In this document: one piece after another, positions 44,039-54,244 of the stretch
Position numbering within the stretch: the first letter of the stretch is position 1
Layout: each line of letters starts with the position of its first letter
Assembly: GCA_024167805.1 (NCBI GenBank)
Contig: CP099988.1
Span: forward strand, 1,062,001-1,126,000
DNA length: 64,000 nt
Direction: 5' to 3'
Origin: Methanobacterium sp. ERen5
GTDB taxonomy: Archaea > Methanobacteriota > Methanobacteria > Methanobacteriales > Methanobacteriaceae
Position numbers and translations under genes: made by a program
The notes under the pieces: model-generated
The model's database searches: none
The model's input: the letters and a program-made list of their open reading frames with translations, nothing else
Told to the model about the DNA's origin: nothing

Positions 44039-44479
44039 TTATAGAACTGGAATCACATCCTCCTTTACACGTTCCAACACTATCATCTCAGTTAAATCTT
44101 CGACCCCATCAATAGATCGAATTTTAACGTTCATTATCTCATTTAGTTCTTCAATACCATGCGCCCAAACTTTAATTAAAATGTCATATTCTCCTGAAAC
44201 TGTGTAAACTTCAGAAACTTCTTCGAGTTTAGAGAGTTCGTACTTCACATTTTCATGTTTTTCAGACTCGGTTTGTATGATTATTATGGCAGTTACAGTC
44301 AAACCAATTTCTTCAGGGTTCACAATGAGGGTGTACTGTTTAATGACGTTATTTTCCAGTTTTTTGAGTCTGTTAGATATGGTTGCATCTGGCACATCTA
44401 TTTCTTTAGACATTTGAGAGAGTGTTATTCTTGAATTCCTGACAAGGGAACGAATTATCTCCGAGTCTATATCATCCAT
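44039..44479 (-). CDS. Lrp/AsnC family transcriptional regulator
   Basis: A 146-residue Lrp-type protein. [21 protein letters not shown] with [15 protein letters not shown] is the N-terminal helix-turn-helix; the C-terminal RAM domain includes [20 protein letters not shown], the effector-binding part. Members respond to amino acids. It lies 39 bases upstream of the sensor-transporter pair in the same direction and may be co-transcribed with it, so regulation of that pair is possible. Self-regulation is usual in the family. Confidence 0.9.
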   Translation of the reverse strand: MDDIDSEIIRSLVRNSRITLSQMSKEIDVPDATISNRLKKLENNVIKQYTLIVNPEEIGLTVTAIIIIQTESEKHENVKYELSKLEEVSEVYTVSGEYDILIKVWAHGIEELNEIMNVKIRSIDGVEDLTEMIVLERVKEDVIPVL

Positions 44480-44651
44480 TTCAAATTCACCACTTTAGTT
44501 TATACTTAAGATTATATTGGCTATGCATATAAAGATTGTGGAACATTACCACAATTTAGATGAAATTTTGGAAAATCACCCATAAATTTGAATATTATGG
44601 GAAAAATCAAAATTTAAGTCTAAAAAATTAAATTATTCCTAAAAGAGATAT

Positions 44652-45605
44652 CTAATTCCAAATTTTTAGCACAAAGTATCCTGATTTTAACCCCAAATAG
44701 TTAATCTTTACATCATTTACAGGAGTTCCAGAAGGAACTCCAACGATGTACACCTTGAATGGCATGTTATGATCTGCTGATGTATGCACATGAAGAATCA
44801 ACACACCATCTTTTCCCAAATCTCTGATCCTTCGTGTTACATCCTTTGGACAATCTTCAAATCTTTCTGAAGTTGAAGATAAGCTATTAGGAGTATCTAT
44901 CATCCACAACGCACCTTGATCCAATATGTGGGGCGGATCTGTCAGTAGGTAAAAATCAGTTGAATTTAACCCATCCTGTCCAATTTTGAACACATCACAA
45001 ACCCATCCCGGTATCTTATTGTTAAAATCTGGAAAATCATGAGCGTAATGGTTAATTTCTGAATGTGGACATTTGTAATGACTTTTATTCGCATCTAAAC
45101 TTTGTTCGACAGATAATTTGGAGCAAATAACGTATGAATTGTAGCTGTAAACAATAGTGCGGTTTGCTACATAGACTTCTGTGTTGAAGTTATTTGTTTG
45201 GTTTGCAATGGACAGTATTGGAAGTGAAGAATCAAATGGATAAATTGTAACACTGCATTTGAAACCATCGGGAATCAGTTTATCTATTAATTCTGGGTAC
45301 TTTTTGAGGGCTTCAAGTTTTTTTGAGCTCAGTTTATTTGTTCCTGAGCTGTTGTTGGTGTCAGCCAGCCCCGGGGAGGTTCCCGAAGGTGATCTCATTT
45401 CTTCCCAATACTCAGGAGATCCTGAAGTTTTAATAAGGATATCACATGCATCGTCTGTGATTCTCTGGTGGGACTGTTCAGAGTAAAAATTATCAATTCT
45501 GTTTCCTGCAATGTCCATTGCATCGGCAGATATTCCTAAAATAAGTATCATGATCAACAGGGATACAAATACATCCAACGAAAATATAAAGCCTTTTTGA
45601 TCCAT
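44652..45605 (-). CDS. pilin-like secreted protein, unknown function
   Basis: A 317-residue protein that begins MDQKGFIFSLDVFVSLLIMI, a short basic start, a glycine-phenylalanine junction and a long hydrophobic helix, as in archaeal type IV pilin-like precursors. The rest is extracellular in style: many Asn/Ser, several N-x-S/T sites, and paired cysteines. No enzyme motif is seen. It lies 12 bases after a similar gene, and the two probably form a unit. The exact processing site cannot be fixed from sequence. Confidence 0.7.
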   Translation of the reverse strand: MDQKGFIFSLDVFVSLLIMILILGISADAMDIAGNRIDNFYSEQSHQRITDDACDILIKTSGSPEYWEEMRSPSGTSPGLADTNNSSGTNKLSSKKLEALKKYPELIDKLIPDGFKCSVTIYPFDSSLPILSIANQTNNFNTEVYVANRTIVYSYNSYVICSKLSVEQSLDANKSHYKCPHSEINHYAHDFPDFNNKIPGWVCDVFKIGQDGLNSTDFYLLTDPPHILDQGALWMIDTPNSLSSTSERFEDCPKDVTRRIRDLGKDGVLILHVHTSADHNMPFKVYIVGVPSGTPVNDVKINYLGLKSGYFVLKIWN

Positions 45606-45617
45606 TGAATCACTTTT

Positions 45618-46619
45618 TTAATCGTTAGGAAGCCCATATTTGTCCTTGTGTCCTTTATCGAGGAATATCCTACACTGAGGATTATTGGAATCATAGCCTG
45701 CAAGTTTTCCAAGATAAATTTCAGAAGGACTCGCACCGAAAATAACATGATCTACTGAACAGGGCGCATAGTCACAGGAAAAATTTGAAATTCCGGGCAC
45801 AACAAATGTTTCAAGTCCTGTGTGATTGCATACAGGTTTACCCTCCAGTCTACAGAAAATACAAGACCCAGCAGCACTTAAATGATAATATCCGTTTTCT
45901 ATACAATTTTTAAGAATTAAATAGGAGTTTGAATGCCCATGGGAAGGATATGGATCGTATGGACATCTTTTGAAGTAAAGTGGAGAACTGGCGTTATTGT
46001 AGGCTGTGCTGTTGTTTATGCCCTTTGATTTAAGGTAATTTGAAAGTGCAGCCCCGTAGTAGATCGTATCACCCTCTGTTTTTAAAGATCCGTAACCTTT
46101 CATTATTATGAATGGCAGAGGATCCTTTATTTTGTATGAATCTGGTGATGAATCTGTAAAATCAGAAGAGGCAAACTGTACCTCTTGACTCATATTCTTG
46201 GCAATATACCCCTCACGGTAATTAGCGTACAACGTGGAGGTTACACATACTTTGTAGGGATCTTTAGAATTATCAACTGAATTTATTTTACAGGTCACAT
46301 TTATTCCTGTTTCCCTTTGATATTCCCGGTATGTTTCATCAATTTTAGTTTGTATCCTTGATTTGATGAGTAATTTACTGTTTGGAACTGGCTCTCCTGT
46401 TCTAGAGACAGTATCAGAAGTTTCGTTCAATATTTGAAGTGTAATTAAGGGGATGTTGGACTCCACATCTCCAGATAGTTGATGGAGTTTATCTGATTTA
46501 AATGGGATTATGTGCACTTCATCAGTCATAACAGCTGAGGCTAATATGTTAGCAAGAATCAAAGCTGGTATAATCAATAGAAATGCCATACCTCCCATTA
46601 CATAGCCTTTGTTATCCAT
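45618..46619 (-). CDS. pilin-like secreted protein, cysteine-rich
   Basis: About 333 residues from ATG 46619, giving MDNKGYVMGGMAFLLIIPAL, a second pilin-like N-terminus with a basic tip and a long hydrophobic helix. A predicted coil region follows, then an Asn/Tyr-rich domain with a cysteine-rich stretch (CIFCRLEGKPVC, FSCDYAPC) that suggests disulfides outside the cell. Sits directly upstream of the other pilin-like gene. No family recognised; it may be a surface or minor pilin component. Confidence 0.7.
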   Translation of the reverse strand: MDNKGYVMGGMAFLLIIPALILANILASAVMTDEVHIIPFKSDKLHQLSGDVESNIPLITLQILNETSDTVSRTGEPVPNSKLLIKSRIQTKIDETYREYQRETGINVTCKINSVDNSKDPYKVCVTSTLYANYREGYIAKNMSQEVQFASSDFTDSSPDSYKIKDPLPFIIMKGYGSLKTEGDTIYYGAALSNYLKSKGINNSTAYNNASSPLYFKRCPYDPYPSHGHSNSYLILKNCIENGYYHLSAAGSCIFCRLEGKPVCNHTGLETFVVPGISNFSCDYAPCSVDHVIFGASPSEIYLGKLAGYDSNNPQCRIFLDKGHKDKYGLPND

Positions 46620-46917
46620 TGTGATCATCTGCAAATTTTTTGTATTTTGTACCAAACTACTTCAAATATTCTTAGTAATATTATATTTAAAAAACATAAT
46701 AAATATTTGCAAGAAAAAAGAGAAAGTATTAAATATTCTAATAAATATCATAAGAATAACGCTGGAGGGTCAAAGGTTAATATATAATGAAGATTTAATA
46801 AGAATCTAAATTGAAAATATATTTTGAATTAGATCAAATATTAGTTAGAACGATTTTTAAACGATTTAAAATATAGTTAACAATATATTTGTAAACTAAA
46901 TAGTTAGGAGGTTCAAT

Positions 46918-47316
46918 ATGAAAGATATCGTAAGAGGTTGGCGTCATATCCAGCAACGATACAATCTCATAGGATCGAAGTGTTCACAGTGCGGAAATGT
47001 ATTTTTCCCAAGTAGGGTCTTATGTCCAGAATGCAGAAGAAAGGGTAAAATTGAAGAATTTAAGTTTAGTGGTGATGGAAAGATCCACACATTCTCAGTC
47101 ATACACACCCCAACTGACGCGTTCAAAACACTTGCACCATATGTTGTTGCAATAGTGGAACTTGAAGAGGGTGCAAAAATAACATCCCAGATTGTTGATT
47201 GCGATCCAGATGCCATTGAAATCGGTGATGAAGTTGAACTGGTATTTAGAAAGATCAAAGAAGAAGGCGATGACGGAGTGATATCATATGGATACAAATT
47301 CAAGCTCAAAAATTAA
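46918..47316 (+). CDS. DUF35 zinc-ribbon/OB-fold protein
   Basis: A 132-residue DUF35 protein. Zinc ribbon CSQCGNVFFPSRVLCPECRR near residue 25, then an OB fold (KIHTFSVIHTPTDAFKTLAPYVVAIVEL). Archaeal DUF35 proteins bridge acetoacetyl-CoA thiolase and HMG-CoA synthase in mevalonate synthesis; those partners are not in this window, so its role here is by family only. GTTAGGAGG precedes the start. It overlaps cfbA by 29 bases. Confidence 0.9.
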   Translation: MKDIVRGWRHIQQRYNLIGSKCSQCGNVFFPSRVLCPECRRKGKIEEFKFSGDGKIHTFSVIHTPTDAFKTLAPYVVAIVELEEGAKITSQIVDCDPDAIEIGDEVELVFRKIKEEGDDGVISYGYKFKLKN

Positions 47317-47740
47317 GACTGGTGTGATTCTGGTCGGTCATGGAAGTAGGTTACCCTATGGTAAGGATGTTGTGAGTCAAATTGCAGAAATTTACCGTGC
47401 TAAACAAGATTACATGGTAGAGGTAGGTTTCATGAATATGAACAAACCATCCATTCCCGAAGCAATCAACAAGTTAGCAAAGGACGGTGCAGAAAGAATT
47501 GTTGTAACTCCGGTTTTTCTTGCAAATGGAGTTCACACCACTGAAGACATTCCAAAAATACTTGGATTGAAGGAAGACACCCATGAAAAAGGACATTCAC
47601 ACCATGGCCATGCACACAGCCATGATGAAGAGGAAAAAGTTGAAATCGAATTTGATGGAGAGATCATCTACACAGAACCCCTGGGTGCAGATGAAAGAAT
47701 CGCAGATATCATAAACGACAGGGTCAACGATGCCCTCTAA
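47288..47740 (+). CDS. cfbA: sirohydrochlorin nickelochelatase CfbA/CbiX-short
   Basis: A 150-residue short CbiX-type chelatase. VILVGHGSRLPYGKDVV carries the first active-site histidine and VTPVFLANGVHTTEDIP the second. A histidine-rich insert (KGHSHHGHAHSHDEE) lies near residue 100 and may store or deliver nickel or cobalt. In methanogens this enzyme puts nickel into sirohydrochlorin as the first step to coenzyme F430. GGAGTGAT lies five bases before ATG 47288. It overlaps both neighbours. Confidence 0.9.
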   Translation: MDTNSSSKIKTGVILVGHGSRLPYGKDVVSQIAEIYRAKQDYMVEVGFMNMNKPSIPEAINKLAKDGAERIVVTPVFLANGVHTTEDIPKILGLKEDTHEKGHSHHGHAHSHDEEEKVEIEFDGEIIYTEPLGADERIADIINDRVNDAL

Positions 47741-48753
47741 TAAACCTAAAATAACTGAACTCGGGGAGAAAAAACTCATTAAAAGACTTCTATCCAGAAG
47801 TCAAACCCCCGGGTTAAAACTCTTTTTTAAATAAAATACCCATTGAAAGCCTTTCAGATGATGCGGCCCTTGTTGATATTGGTGAGAATTACCTTGTTCT
47901 GTGTTCCGACATGCTGATGAGATCATCACATTTCCCAGTTGAAATGTCCTACAGACAGATTGGTCAAAAAGTCGTGGCAGTAAATGTCAGTGATCTTGCG
48001 GCCATGGGTGCTGACGCAGTGGGAATTATCATTTCCATGGGACTTCCAAAAACAATGCTTGTGGAAGAATTTGATGACCTAGTGGACGGAATACTAGAAG
48101 CCTGCGATAAATATGGTATGGCCCTCATAGGAGGAGATACCAACGAAGCCGCAGAATTAACCCTTAATGGTACCTGCATAGGAACAGTGCAAAAAGAAAA
48201 TGTTTTAATGAGATCTGGAGCGCTTCCAGGAGATATTCTCGCAGTTACTGGGGATTTGGGACTTGCAGCTGCAGGATTTGAAATTCTTGGATGTGACTGT
48301 CAGGATAAATTAAATGAAGACAGTGTAAAGATCAGCATTAAACATGCACTAGAACCCGAAGCCAGGCTCAAAGAGGGAAAAATTCTTTCAAATAATGGAC
48401 ACGTTAGTTCAGCAACAGATATTAGTGACGGGCTACTAAGTGAACTGGGTGAAATCATTGATGCCAATGAATCAGCCATTGGGATTACCGTCCACGAAAA
48501 CTGGATTCCAATACCATCTGAAGTATTTGAAATTGCAGAAATTACCCATAAAAATCCTTATGATTTAGCATTGAGCTATGGTGAAGATTTTGAACTTCTT
48601 TTAACTATTTCACCATTGGAATTCGAAAGCATCAAAACCAAACTCCAACTCATAAAAATTGGTTTTGTGGATTCCACTGGCACAATTAAAATGGTAGATA
48701 AGTCTGGAGATACAAAGGTAGTAACACCAAAAGGTTATGAACACCTCAATTAA
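47730..48753 (+). CDS. thiL: thiamine-monophosphate kinase ThiL; frame break
   Basis: ThiL phosphorylates thiamine monophosphate to the diphosphate cofactor. The first frame gives MPSNKPKITELGEKKLIKRL, the family's N-terminus; the second gives IESLSDDAALVDIG, VVAVNVSDLAAMGADAVGI, ALIGGDTNEAAELTLNGTCIG and TDISDGLLSELGEI. The frame moves +1 at T6 47823-47828; removing one T joins them. This is the only break in the window that looks like an extra rather than a missing base. Joined length about 341 residues. ATG 47730 lies inside the end of cfbA. Confidence 0.9.
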
Positions 48754-48804
48754 TCTGAGTTTTAAAGGATAGATTTTAATTTAATTTAAACCGCTGGTGT
48801 TAAA

Positions 48805-49809
48805 TTGAAAAAAGAAGCTATTTTATACGACAAAATTGGAAAAGGATTAAATTGTAAAGTTTGTGAAAGAAGATGTCTTATTTCTAAAGGTAAAAAAGGT
48901 TTCTGTGAAATGCGTGAAAATATTGGGGGAAAACTGTTCTCGCTAAACTACGCTGCAACATCTTCCGTTGCCGTAGATCCCATAGAAAAGAAGCCATTAT
49001 TCAATTTTTATCCTGGATCAACGGTGCTGTCCCTTGGATCCGTGGGGTGTAATTTTAGGTGTAAGCACTGCCAGAACTGGAGCATATCACAATCATCCCT
49101 TGAAGATATGTCTCTTCGTGAAATATTACCTGAAAATGCCGTTAAATTGGCCAAACTGTACAATTGCAAGTCCATTGCTTGGACCTACAACGAACCAACC
49201 ATGTGGTTGGAGTACACAATTGATTCTGCTGTACTGGCCAAGAAGCAAAACCTAAAAACAGTTTACGTTAGCAACGGCTACATGACAAAGGAAGCTTTAG
49301 ACACAGTAGGACCTTATTTAGATGCTGTAAATGTGGATCTCAAGGGAATGTCCCCAGAATTTTACAAAGAACTGTGTGATGCCAGACTTCAACCAGTTTT
49401 GGACAATATAAAACGTATTTATGATAAAAAAATTCATCTAGAAATTACCAATTTGATCATACCGGGCTACAACAGTTCTGAAGAAAACATAAGATCACTG
49501 GTCAATTTCATGGTTGATGAGGTTGGTGTTGAAGTACCCCTTCACTTCACAAGATTCTTCCCATATTACGAACTGAAAGATCTTCCTCCAACAGCAATTT
49601 CAGACCTTGAATTGGCTTATAAAATAGCAAAAGACGAAGGTATGAAGTACGTTTATGTTGGGAATGTTTCTTCGAGTGATGGTGAAAATACTTACTGTTA
49701 CAGCTGTGGCAAACTTCTCGTTGGTAGGGACAGTTACACCATACAAGAAAATAATTTAAAACAGGGCCAATGTCCGGAATGCGGAGCTGATGTTGACATT
49801 ATAATGTAA
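48805..49809 (+). CDS. AmmeMemoRadiSam-type radical SAM enzyme
   Basis: A 334-residue radical SAM protein. An N-terminal zinc-like motif CKVCERRCLISKGKKGFC comes first, then the radical SAM cluster CNFRCKHCQNW near 90, then WTYNEPTMWLEY and VNVDLKGMSPEFYKELC, typical of the AmrS family. A C-terminal rubredoxin-like pair follows: CYSCGKLLVG and CPECG. The MEMO and AMMECR1 partners of the system are not in this window. The reaction is unknown. The TTG start is preceded by GGTG. Confidence 0.88.
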   Translation: MKKEAILYDKIGKGLNCKVCERRCLISKGKKGFCEMRENIGGKLFSLNYAATSSVAVDPIEKKPLFNFYPGSTVLSLGSVGCNFRCKHCQNWSISQSSLEDMSLREILPENAVKLAKLYNCKSIAWTYNEPTMWLEYTIDSAVLAKKQNLKTVYVSNGYMTKEALDTVGPYLDAVNVDLKGMSPEFYKELCDARLQPVLDNIKRIYDKKIHLEITNLIIPGYNSSEENIRSLVNFMVDEVGVEVPLHFTRFFPYYELKDLPPTAISDLELAYKIAKDEGMKYVYVGNVSSSDGENTYCYSCGKLLVGRDSYTIQENNLKQGQCPECGADVDIIM

Positions 49810-49837
49810 AAAAAGATTCAATTAGTAAGTTGAGGCA

Positions 49838-51124
49838 TCAATCCTCAATTTTACTTACTCTTTCAAATTTCTCGAGTTTATCAAGAAGTTTAGTTGCATC
49901 AATTCCAACTTTAGTGGTTGTTCCATCGGGAGTTGCACGTGGATCTAATGACGATCCCCTGGCACCTGGTACTATCAACATATCTTCATCTGCCCGGACC
50001 CTAGTTGCAATTGCATACTCGAGATCATCGGTGTCAAATATGTCCACATCCTCATCAACAACAACACAATGTTTAAGGGAAGGATGTGCAGCCAATGCAG
50101 CCATTATAACATTTTTTCCATCCCCAGGAGTCTGTTTTTTTATCGAAACTGCAGCATGTAACCAGCAGCAGCCGCCTTCAGTTAACACCACATTCCTGAC
50201 AGTTGGAACTGTATTTTGAACCGCCTTATATATTCTTGGCTCTTGTGGTAGGCCCTGTAATAATTTATGTTCATTTCCAGCAGGCATTATAGCATGATAA
50301 AGAGGATTTTCTTTATAATGCATCTTTTCAAGTTTTATTATGGGTTCTTGCCTTATAACATCATATGTATCAGTCAGATCAACAAATGGCCCTTCAGAAT
50401 CCCGTTCATGAGCTAAGATTTTACCTTCAAGCAATATTTCGCAGTCAGGAACTTCTAGATCTACTGTTTCACACTTCACAAGTTTCATCTCACCATTCTG
50501 GAAAGTGTTTGCCACTTCCAATTCATCAGCAGTGATTGGTATGGATGTGCATGATGCTAAAAGTGATGCAGGATTCATTCCTATAGCTATTGCAATCTCC
50601 AAAGGTTCATTCATTTCTTCTGCCTTCTTGTAATAGGTGTACAGATTTCTGGGCACGATCCTAACACCGAGATGATCCTTATCCTTCACCAACATTCTGT
50701 GAATGGAAGCATTTCTAACCCCTGTTTCAGGATCCTTAGCAATGATCACTCCTGCCGTGATGTAGGCACCTCCATCCTTTTTGTAGTAGGTAGGTATCGG
50801 AAGTTCTCCAAGATCTGCTTGTTTAGAGTAAGCGAAATTTTTCGAAGCCATTTCCACTACTTCAATGGGCGTGGGTTTCTCAGTTGCTTCCACGATTCTT
50901 GCAGTTATTTCAGGTACTGTTACTGAGATGGATTTAGCAATTTTTTCCCTTGTATTACATATCCCAGAAATTATTCCCATGTCACTTTCCTTTACGTTGT
51001 TAAAAATTAGAACATCCTTTGGATGATCCTTCATGATCTTCGAGACTTCGTACTGGGTGGTGACTTCATCGTCAATATTTATCACATTAAAATCATCTTC
51101 AAGGACTTTTAAAAATTCTCTCAT
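49838..51124 (-). CDS. UbiD family decarboxylase
   Basis: A 428-residue UbiD-type, prenylated-FMN-dependent decarboxylase. [20 protein letters not shown] contains the cofactor-binding arginines, [17 protein letters not shown] the catalytic acid region, and [24 protein letters not shown] the C-terminal domain. Methanogens need such an enzyme for menaquinone-like or other aromatic acid steps and it depends on a UbiX flavin prenyltransferase, not in view. ATG 51124 follows AGGAGGTTTACG; upstream ATGs lack a site. Confidence 0.9.
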   Translation of the reverse strand: MREFLKVLEDDFNVINIDDEVTTQYEVSKIMKDHPKDVLIFNNVKESDMGIISGICNTREKIAKSISVTVPEITARIVEATEKPTPIEVVEMASKNFAYSKQADLGELPIPTYYKKDGGAYITAGVIIAKDPETGVRNASIHRMLVKDKDHLGVRIVPRNLYTYYKKAEEMNEPLEIAIAIGMNPASLLASCTSIPITADELEVANTFQNGEMKLVKCETVDLEVPDCEILLEGKILAHERDSEGPFVDLTDTYDVIRQEPIIKLEKMHYKENPLYHAIMPAGNEHKLLQGLPQEPRIYKAVQNTVPTVRNVVLTEGGCCWLHAAVSIKKQTPGDGKNVIMAALAAHPSLKHCVVVDEDVDIFDTDDLEYAIATRVRADEDMLIVPGARGSSLDPRATPDGTTTKVGIDATKLLDKLEKFERVSKIED

Positions 51125-51245
51125 CGTAAACCTCCTTAGAATATTAATTTCATTAGATTTTCGTATTATTTGTTTAACCCGACTCAACTTGATCTTTCCA
51201 TCAACTAATCTTTTTGTCGAAGTTCTTAATCCCCAAAATTGGCCT

Positions 51246-52268
51246 TTATATTCGGCAGTTCATGTTATCCTTAAAATTTTTCAGGGAGTTTCTTATGGAA
51301 GCATCGTCCAACCCCAACATCTCAGCAGCCAATAGGGCAGCATTGCTCCCTGAATCAATTCCCAAAGTTGCAACTGGCACTCCTGGCGGCATATTAACCA
51401 TGGATAACAAAGCATCCATCCCATCAAGCCGAATTGCACATGGCACTCCTAAGACAGGTTTTTCTGTAAAGGCAACCACTGCACCAGTTACATGGGCCGA
51501 AAGTCCTGAAATTGCAATGTAAAGTTTTACTGATGATGATTTTTCCATATACTCTTCAAATTTCTTTGGATGTCTGATCGGAGATATTACTGTAGAATCG
51601 TATTTAACTCCCAATTTATCAAGGAACTTGGTTGTTTTGTTGGCAATTTTCATGTCTGAGTAACTACCAGCTATCACTGCTACTTCTGGATATTCTGGAT
51701 CTGCATACTTATCCTCATCAGTCCGGACTGAACCTTCTAATTCGTCAATTTCAAATGAATGTCTGTTATAGTAAGTTCCTGTTAATTTTTCTGCCAGTTT
51801 ATCTTCATCATTTTTTATCTTGAAGAAAAATTCGTTTCTCATCTTTGACAGTCGGGTCCTCACTTCTGAATCATGTATTCCAATAATTTGTGATGCGAGA
51901 ATGGCTCCATTTTCTCCCCTGTCAATACCTACAGTTGCAACAGGAGCTCCCACAGGCATTTGAACAGTTGCAAAAAGTGCGTCGAGCCCTCCGAGTTTAA
52001 CAGATACTGGAACCCCTACAACAGGTTTGTAGGTATTTGCAGCTATTATTCCCGGAAGATGTGCAGAAAGACCTGCTATTCCAATAAATACCTCAACACC
52101 GTGGGCTGTAGATTCCTCTACAATTTTTTTTACCTTCTCATGTGTTCTGTGCGCTGAAGCTACCCTTACATCGTAGGAAATCTTCAGAATTTCGAGTATG
52201 TTTATGGCCTTCTCTGCCACGTTGAAATCTGAGGCGCTTCCTAATATTATCATGATCTTTGGTTCCAT
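51246..52268 (-). CDS. purE: tandem-domain PurE, phosphoribosylaminoimidazole carboxylase
   Basis: A 340-residue protein made of two PurE domains. The first (residues 1-155) has [30 protein letters not shown] with the catalytic histidine, and [20 protein letters not shown]. The second (about 185-340) keeps [17 protein letters not shown] and [20 protein letters not shown], but its equivalent of SAHRTP reads SPIRHP, so the catalytic histidine is missing. It converts N5-CAIR or AIR to CAIR in purine synthesis. ATG 52268 follows GGGGAAACC. Confidence 0.92.
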   Translation of the reverse strand: MEPKIMIILGSASDFNVAEKAINILEILKISYDVRVASAHRTHEKVKKIVEESTAHGVEVFIGIAGLSAHLPGIIAANTYKPVVGVPVSVKLGGLDALFATVQMPVGAPVATVGIDRGENGAILASQIIGIHDSEVRTRLSKMRNEFFFKIKNDEDKLAEKLTGTYYNRHSFEIDELEGSVRTDEDKYADPEYPEVAVIAGSYSDMKIANKTTKFLDKLGVKYDSTVISPIRHPKKFEEYMEKSSSVKLYIAISGLSAHVTGAVVAFTEKPVLGVPCAIRLDGMDALLSMVNMPPGVPVATLGIDSGSNAALLAAEMLGLDDASIRNSLKNFKDNMNCRI

Positions 52269-52488
52269 GGTTTCCCCTGTGAATTTTTTTAGAACTTGTT
52301 CAAAAAAATTGTATGATCTAAGAAAAGAATATATGTTAAAAATATATGCCAGTAAGATTAATAAAGTTTCTGAGATTAATTTTGCGAGATTTAATAGAAG
52401 TTTAAATACTATTTCCAACTACCCAATTTCAATAAATTAATTAGTCATTGCTTCATATAGAATATGAAAGGAAAATGAGGTGTAGCTT

Positions 52489-54204
52489 GTGTATTCAATT
52501 TTACTAATGTTATTCATGGTACTGGCATCAATCAAAACTGTTAGAAATAACAAGCCAATGACAGTATCAGTGATCATCCCCGCATTCAACGAAGAAAAAA
52601 CCGTTGCACATGTTGTTAGTGTTGTTAAATCATTGCCATACATAGGCGAAGTAGTGGTTGTTGATGATGGATCAATGGACCAAACCTCAAAATTTGCTGA
52701 AGAAGCTGGTGCTAAAGTAATCTATCATATGAAAAATAGAGGGAAAGGTGCTGCCATTAAGACTGGGTTTAAAAACTCTAAAGGAGACATTGTGGTATTT
52801 TTAGACGCAGATCTTAAAAATCTCACCCAAGCTCAGGTCCGAAATATTGTAGACCCCATACTCAATGGGGAAGCAGATGTGACCAAAACAAAATTCAAAA
52901 GGGAAGCTGGAAGGGTCACAGAATTAACAGCTAAACCACTCTTGAAATTCTTTTTCCCTGAGATCAAATTCGATCAACCTTTAAGTGGTCAGTTTGCAGC
53001 AAAAAGATCATTCTTGAACAAAATCAAACTCGAAGACGACTACGGTGTGGATGTTGGTATCGTTCTTGACGCCGATGTCATGGGCATGAAAGTCAAAGAA
53101 GTCGATATTGGAAAGATCGACCATGTACTTTCAACTTTGACAGAGTTGAATGTTGTTGCAACTGAAGTTGTGCGAACCATTGTTGACAGGGCCACTGCAT
53201 ACGGCAGAATAACCATGATAGATTCACTTGGCCAGTACATTAGAATGGAAATTCTGGGTCTTTCACTGTCATCCATGGGTATATTTTCAATATTTTTCAT
53301 ACGATTTGTTTCCTTCTACGTTGGCCTTGGAATTGCCATTATAGGAGTTATTATAGCAATTTATTACATCATCAAGATACTTAGAATATCTTTTAATGTG
53401 TTTTCAAGAACTGATGGCAATATGAGAAATTTGAAGACATTTTTGAAGATGCATTCTCCAATTATTGTCTCTGCAATGATACTGCTTGCAATGTGTACCA
53501 CCCTTTTAGGTGCTGTTCATTTTGAAGGAGGTAAAGTATCAATTCAACCAGTTTCAAGAAATTTGATCATATTCAACAGCCCCACAAATAATCAAACTGT
53601 AGATGTGAGGGGACCTTACACCATGGACAAAGCCCTTGAAAATGAAAATACTAGTATAAGAATGCCTACTGAAGCACTTGCGACGTTGGAACTCAATTAT
53701 GGCGATTCGATCTACATTAACAACAAAAAATATGATTTAAATGTGACGTGGCCAAAAGAAGATAACACCATGAGGATACCCACTGCAGCACTTACTTTCA
53801 TGGGTTTAAATCCTGGTGATGTTATAAGTGATGGGGATTTGAGGAACAGATTTAACAATTTCTATGCAGAGAAGGCACTTCAAACCAATGGAAATTCCGA
53901 TAACATAAACATAACACAAGGCATGATACTGACCAACAATATGCAAAGTGGATATAACATCAATTTATATTTGAACGACAGCCTTGTCTCCAGCAATTAT
54001 GGAATAATCAAAAATGGCAACTATTCAATTTACATAAATGGTGTTAAATACAAAACCATCACAGTGAATCCCGACAACATAAATCAGCCTTACACAATTG
54101 TTGTGGGAGATGACATCTTCAAAATAGAATTTGGAACCCCTCTGATGACTGATATGGAATTTGCTAATTCATCATCTGGAAAGTTCTTAAATTTCATCTA
54201 TTAA
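52489..54204 (+). CDS. membrane glycosyltransferase family 2 with extracellular C-terminal domain
   Basis: A 571-residue protein. A short hydrophobic start (MYSILLMLFMVLAS) precedes a GT2 domain: VSVIIPAFNEEKTVAHVV, VVVVDDGSMDQT, VFLDADLKNLT (DxD-like metal site) and PLSGQFAAKRSFL. Two pairs of membrane helices follow at about 255-305 and 325-348. The C-terminal 220 residues hold two related motifs, IRMPTEALATLELNYGDSIY and MRIPTAALTFMGLNPGDVIS. The enzyme resembles dolichyl-phosphate-type sugar transferases. GTG 52489 follows GAGGTG; ATG 52558 would lose the first helix. Confidence 0.85.
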   Translation: MYSILLMLFMVLASIKTVRNNKPMTVSVIIPAFNEEKTVAHVVSVVKSLPYIGEVVVVDDGSMDQTSKFAEEAGAKVIYHMKNRGKGAAIKTGFKNSKGDIVVFLDADLKNLTQAQVRNIVDPILNGEADVTKTKFKREAGRVTELTAKPLLKFFFPEIKFDQPLSGQFAAKRSFLNKIKLEDDYGVDVGIVLDADVMGMKVKEVDIGKIDHVLSTLTELNVVATEVVRTIVDRATAYGRITMIDSLGQYIRMEILGLSLSSMGIFSIFFIRFVSFYVGLGIAIIGVIIAIYYIIKILRISFNVFSRTDGNMRNLKTFLKMHSPIIVSAMILLAMCTTLLGAVHFEGGKVSIQPVSRNLIIFNSPTNNQTVDVRGPYTMDKALENENTSIRMPTEALATLELNYGDSIYINNKKYDLNVTWPKEDNTMRIPTAALTFMGLNPGDVISDGDLRNRFNNFYAEKALQTNGNSDNINITQGMILTNNMQSGYNINLYLNDSLVSSNYGIIKNGNYSIYINGVKYKTITVNPDNINQPYTIVVGDDIFKIEFGTPLMTDMEFANSSSGKFLNFIY

Positions 54205-54244
54205 AAAAAGTAAAAAAATAACAATTTAAATTAAGCTTTTTTTA

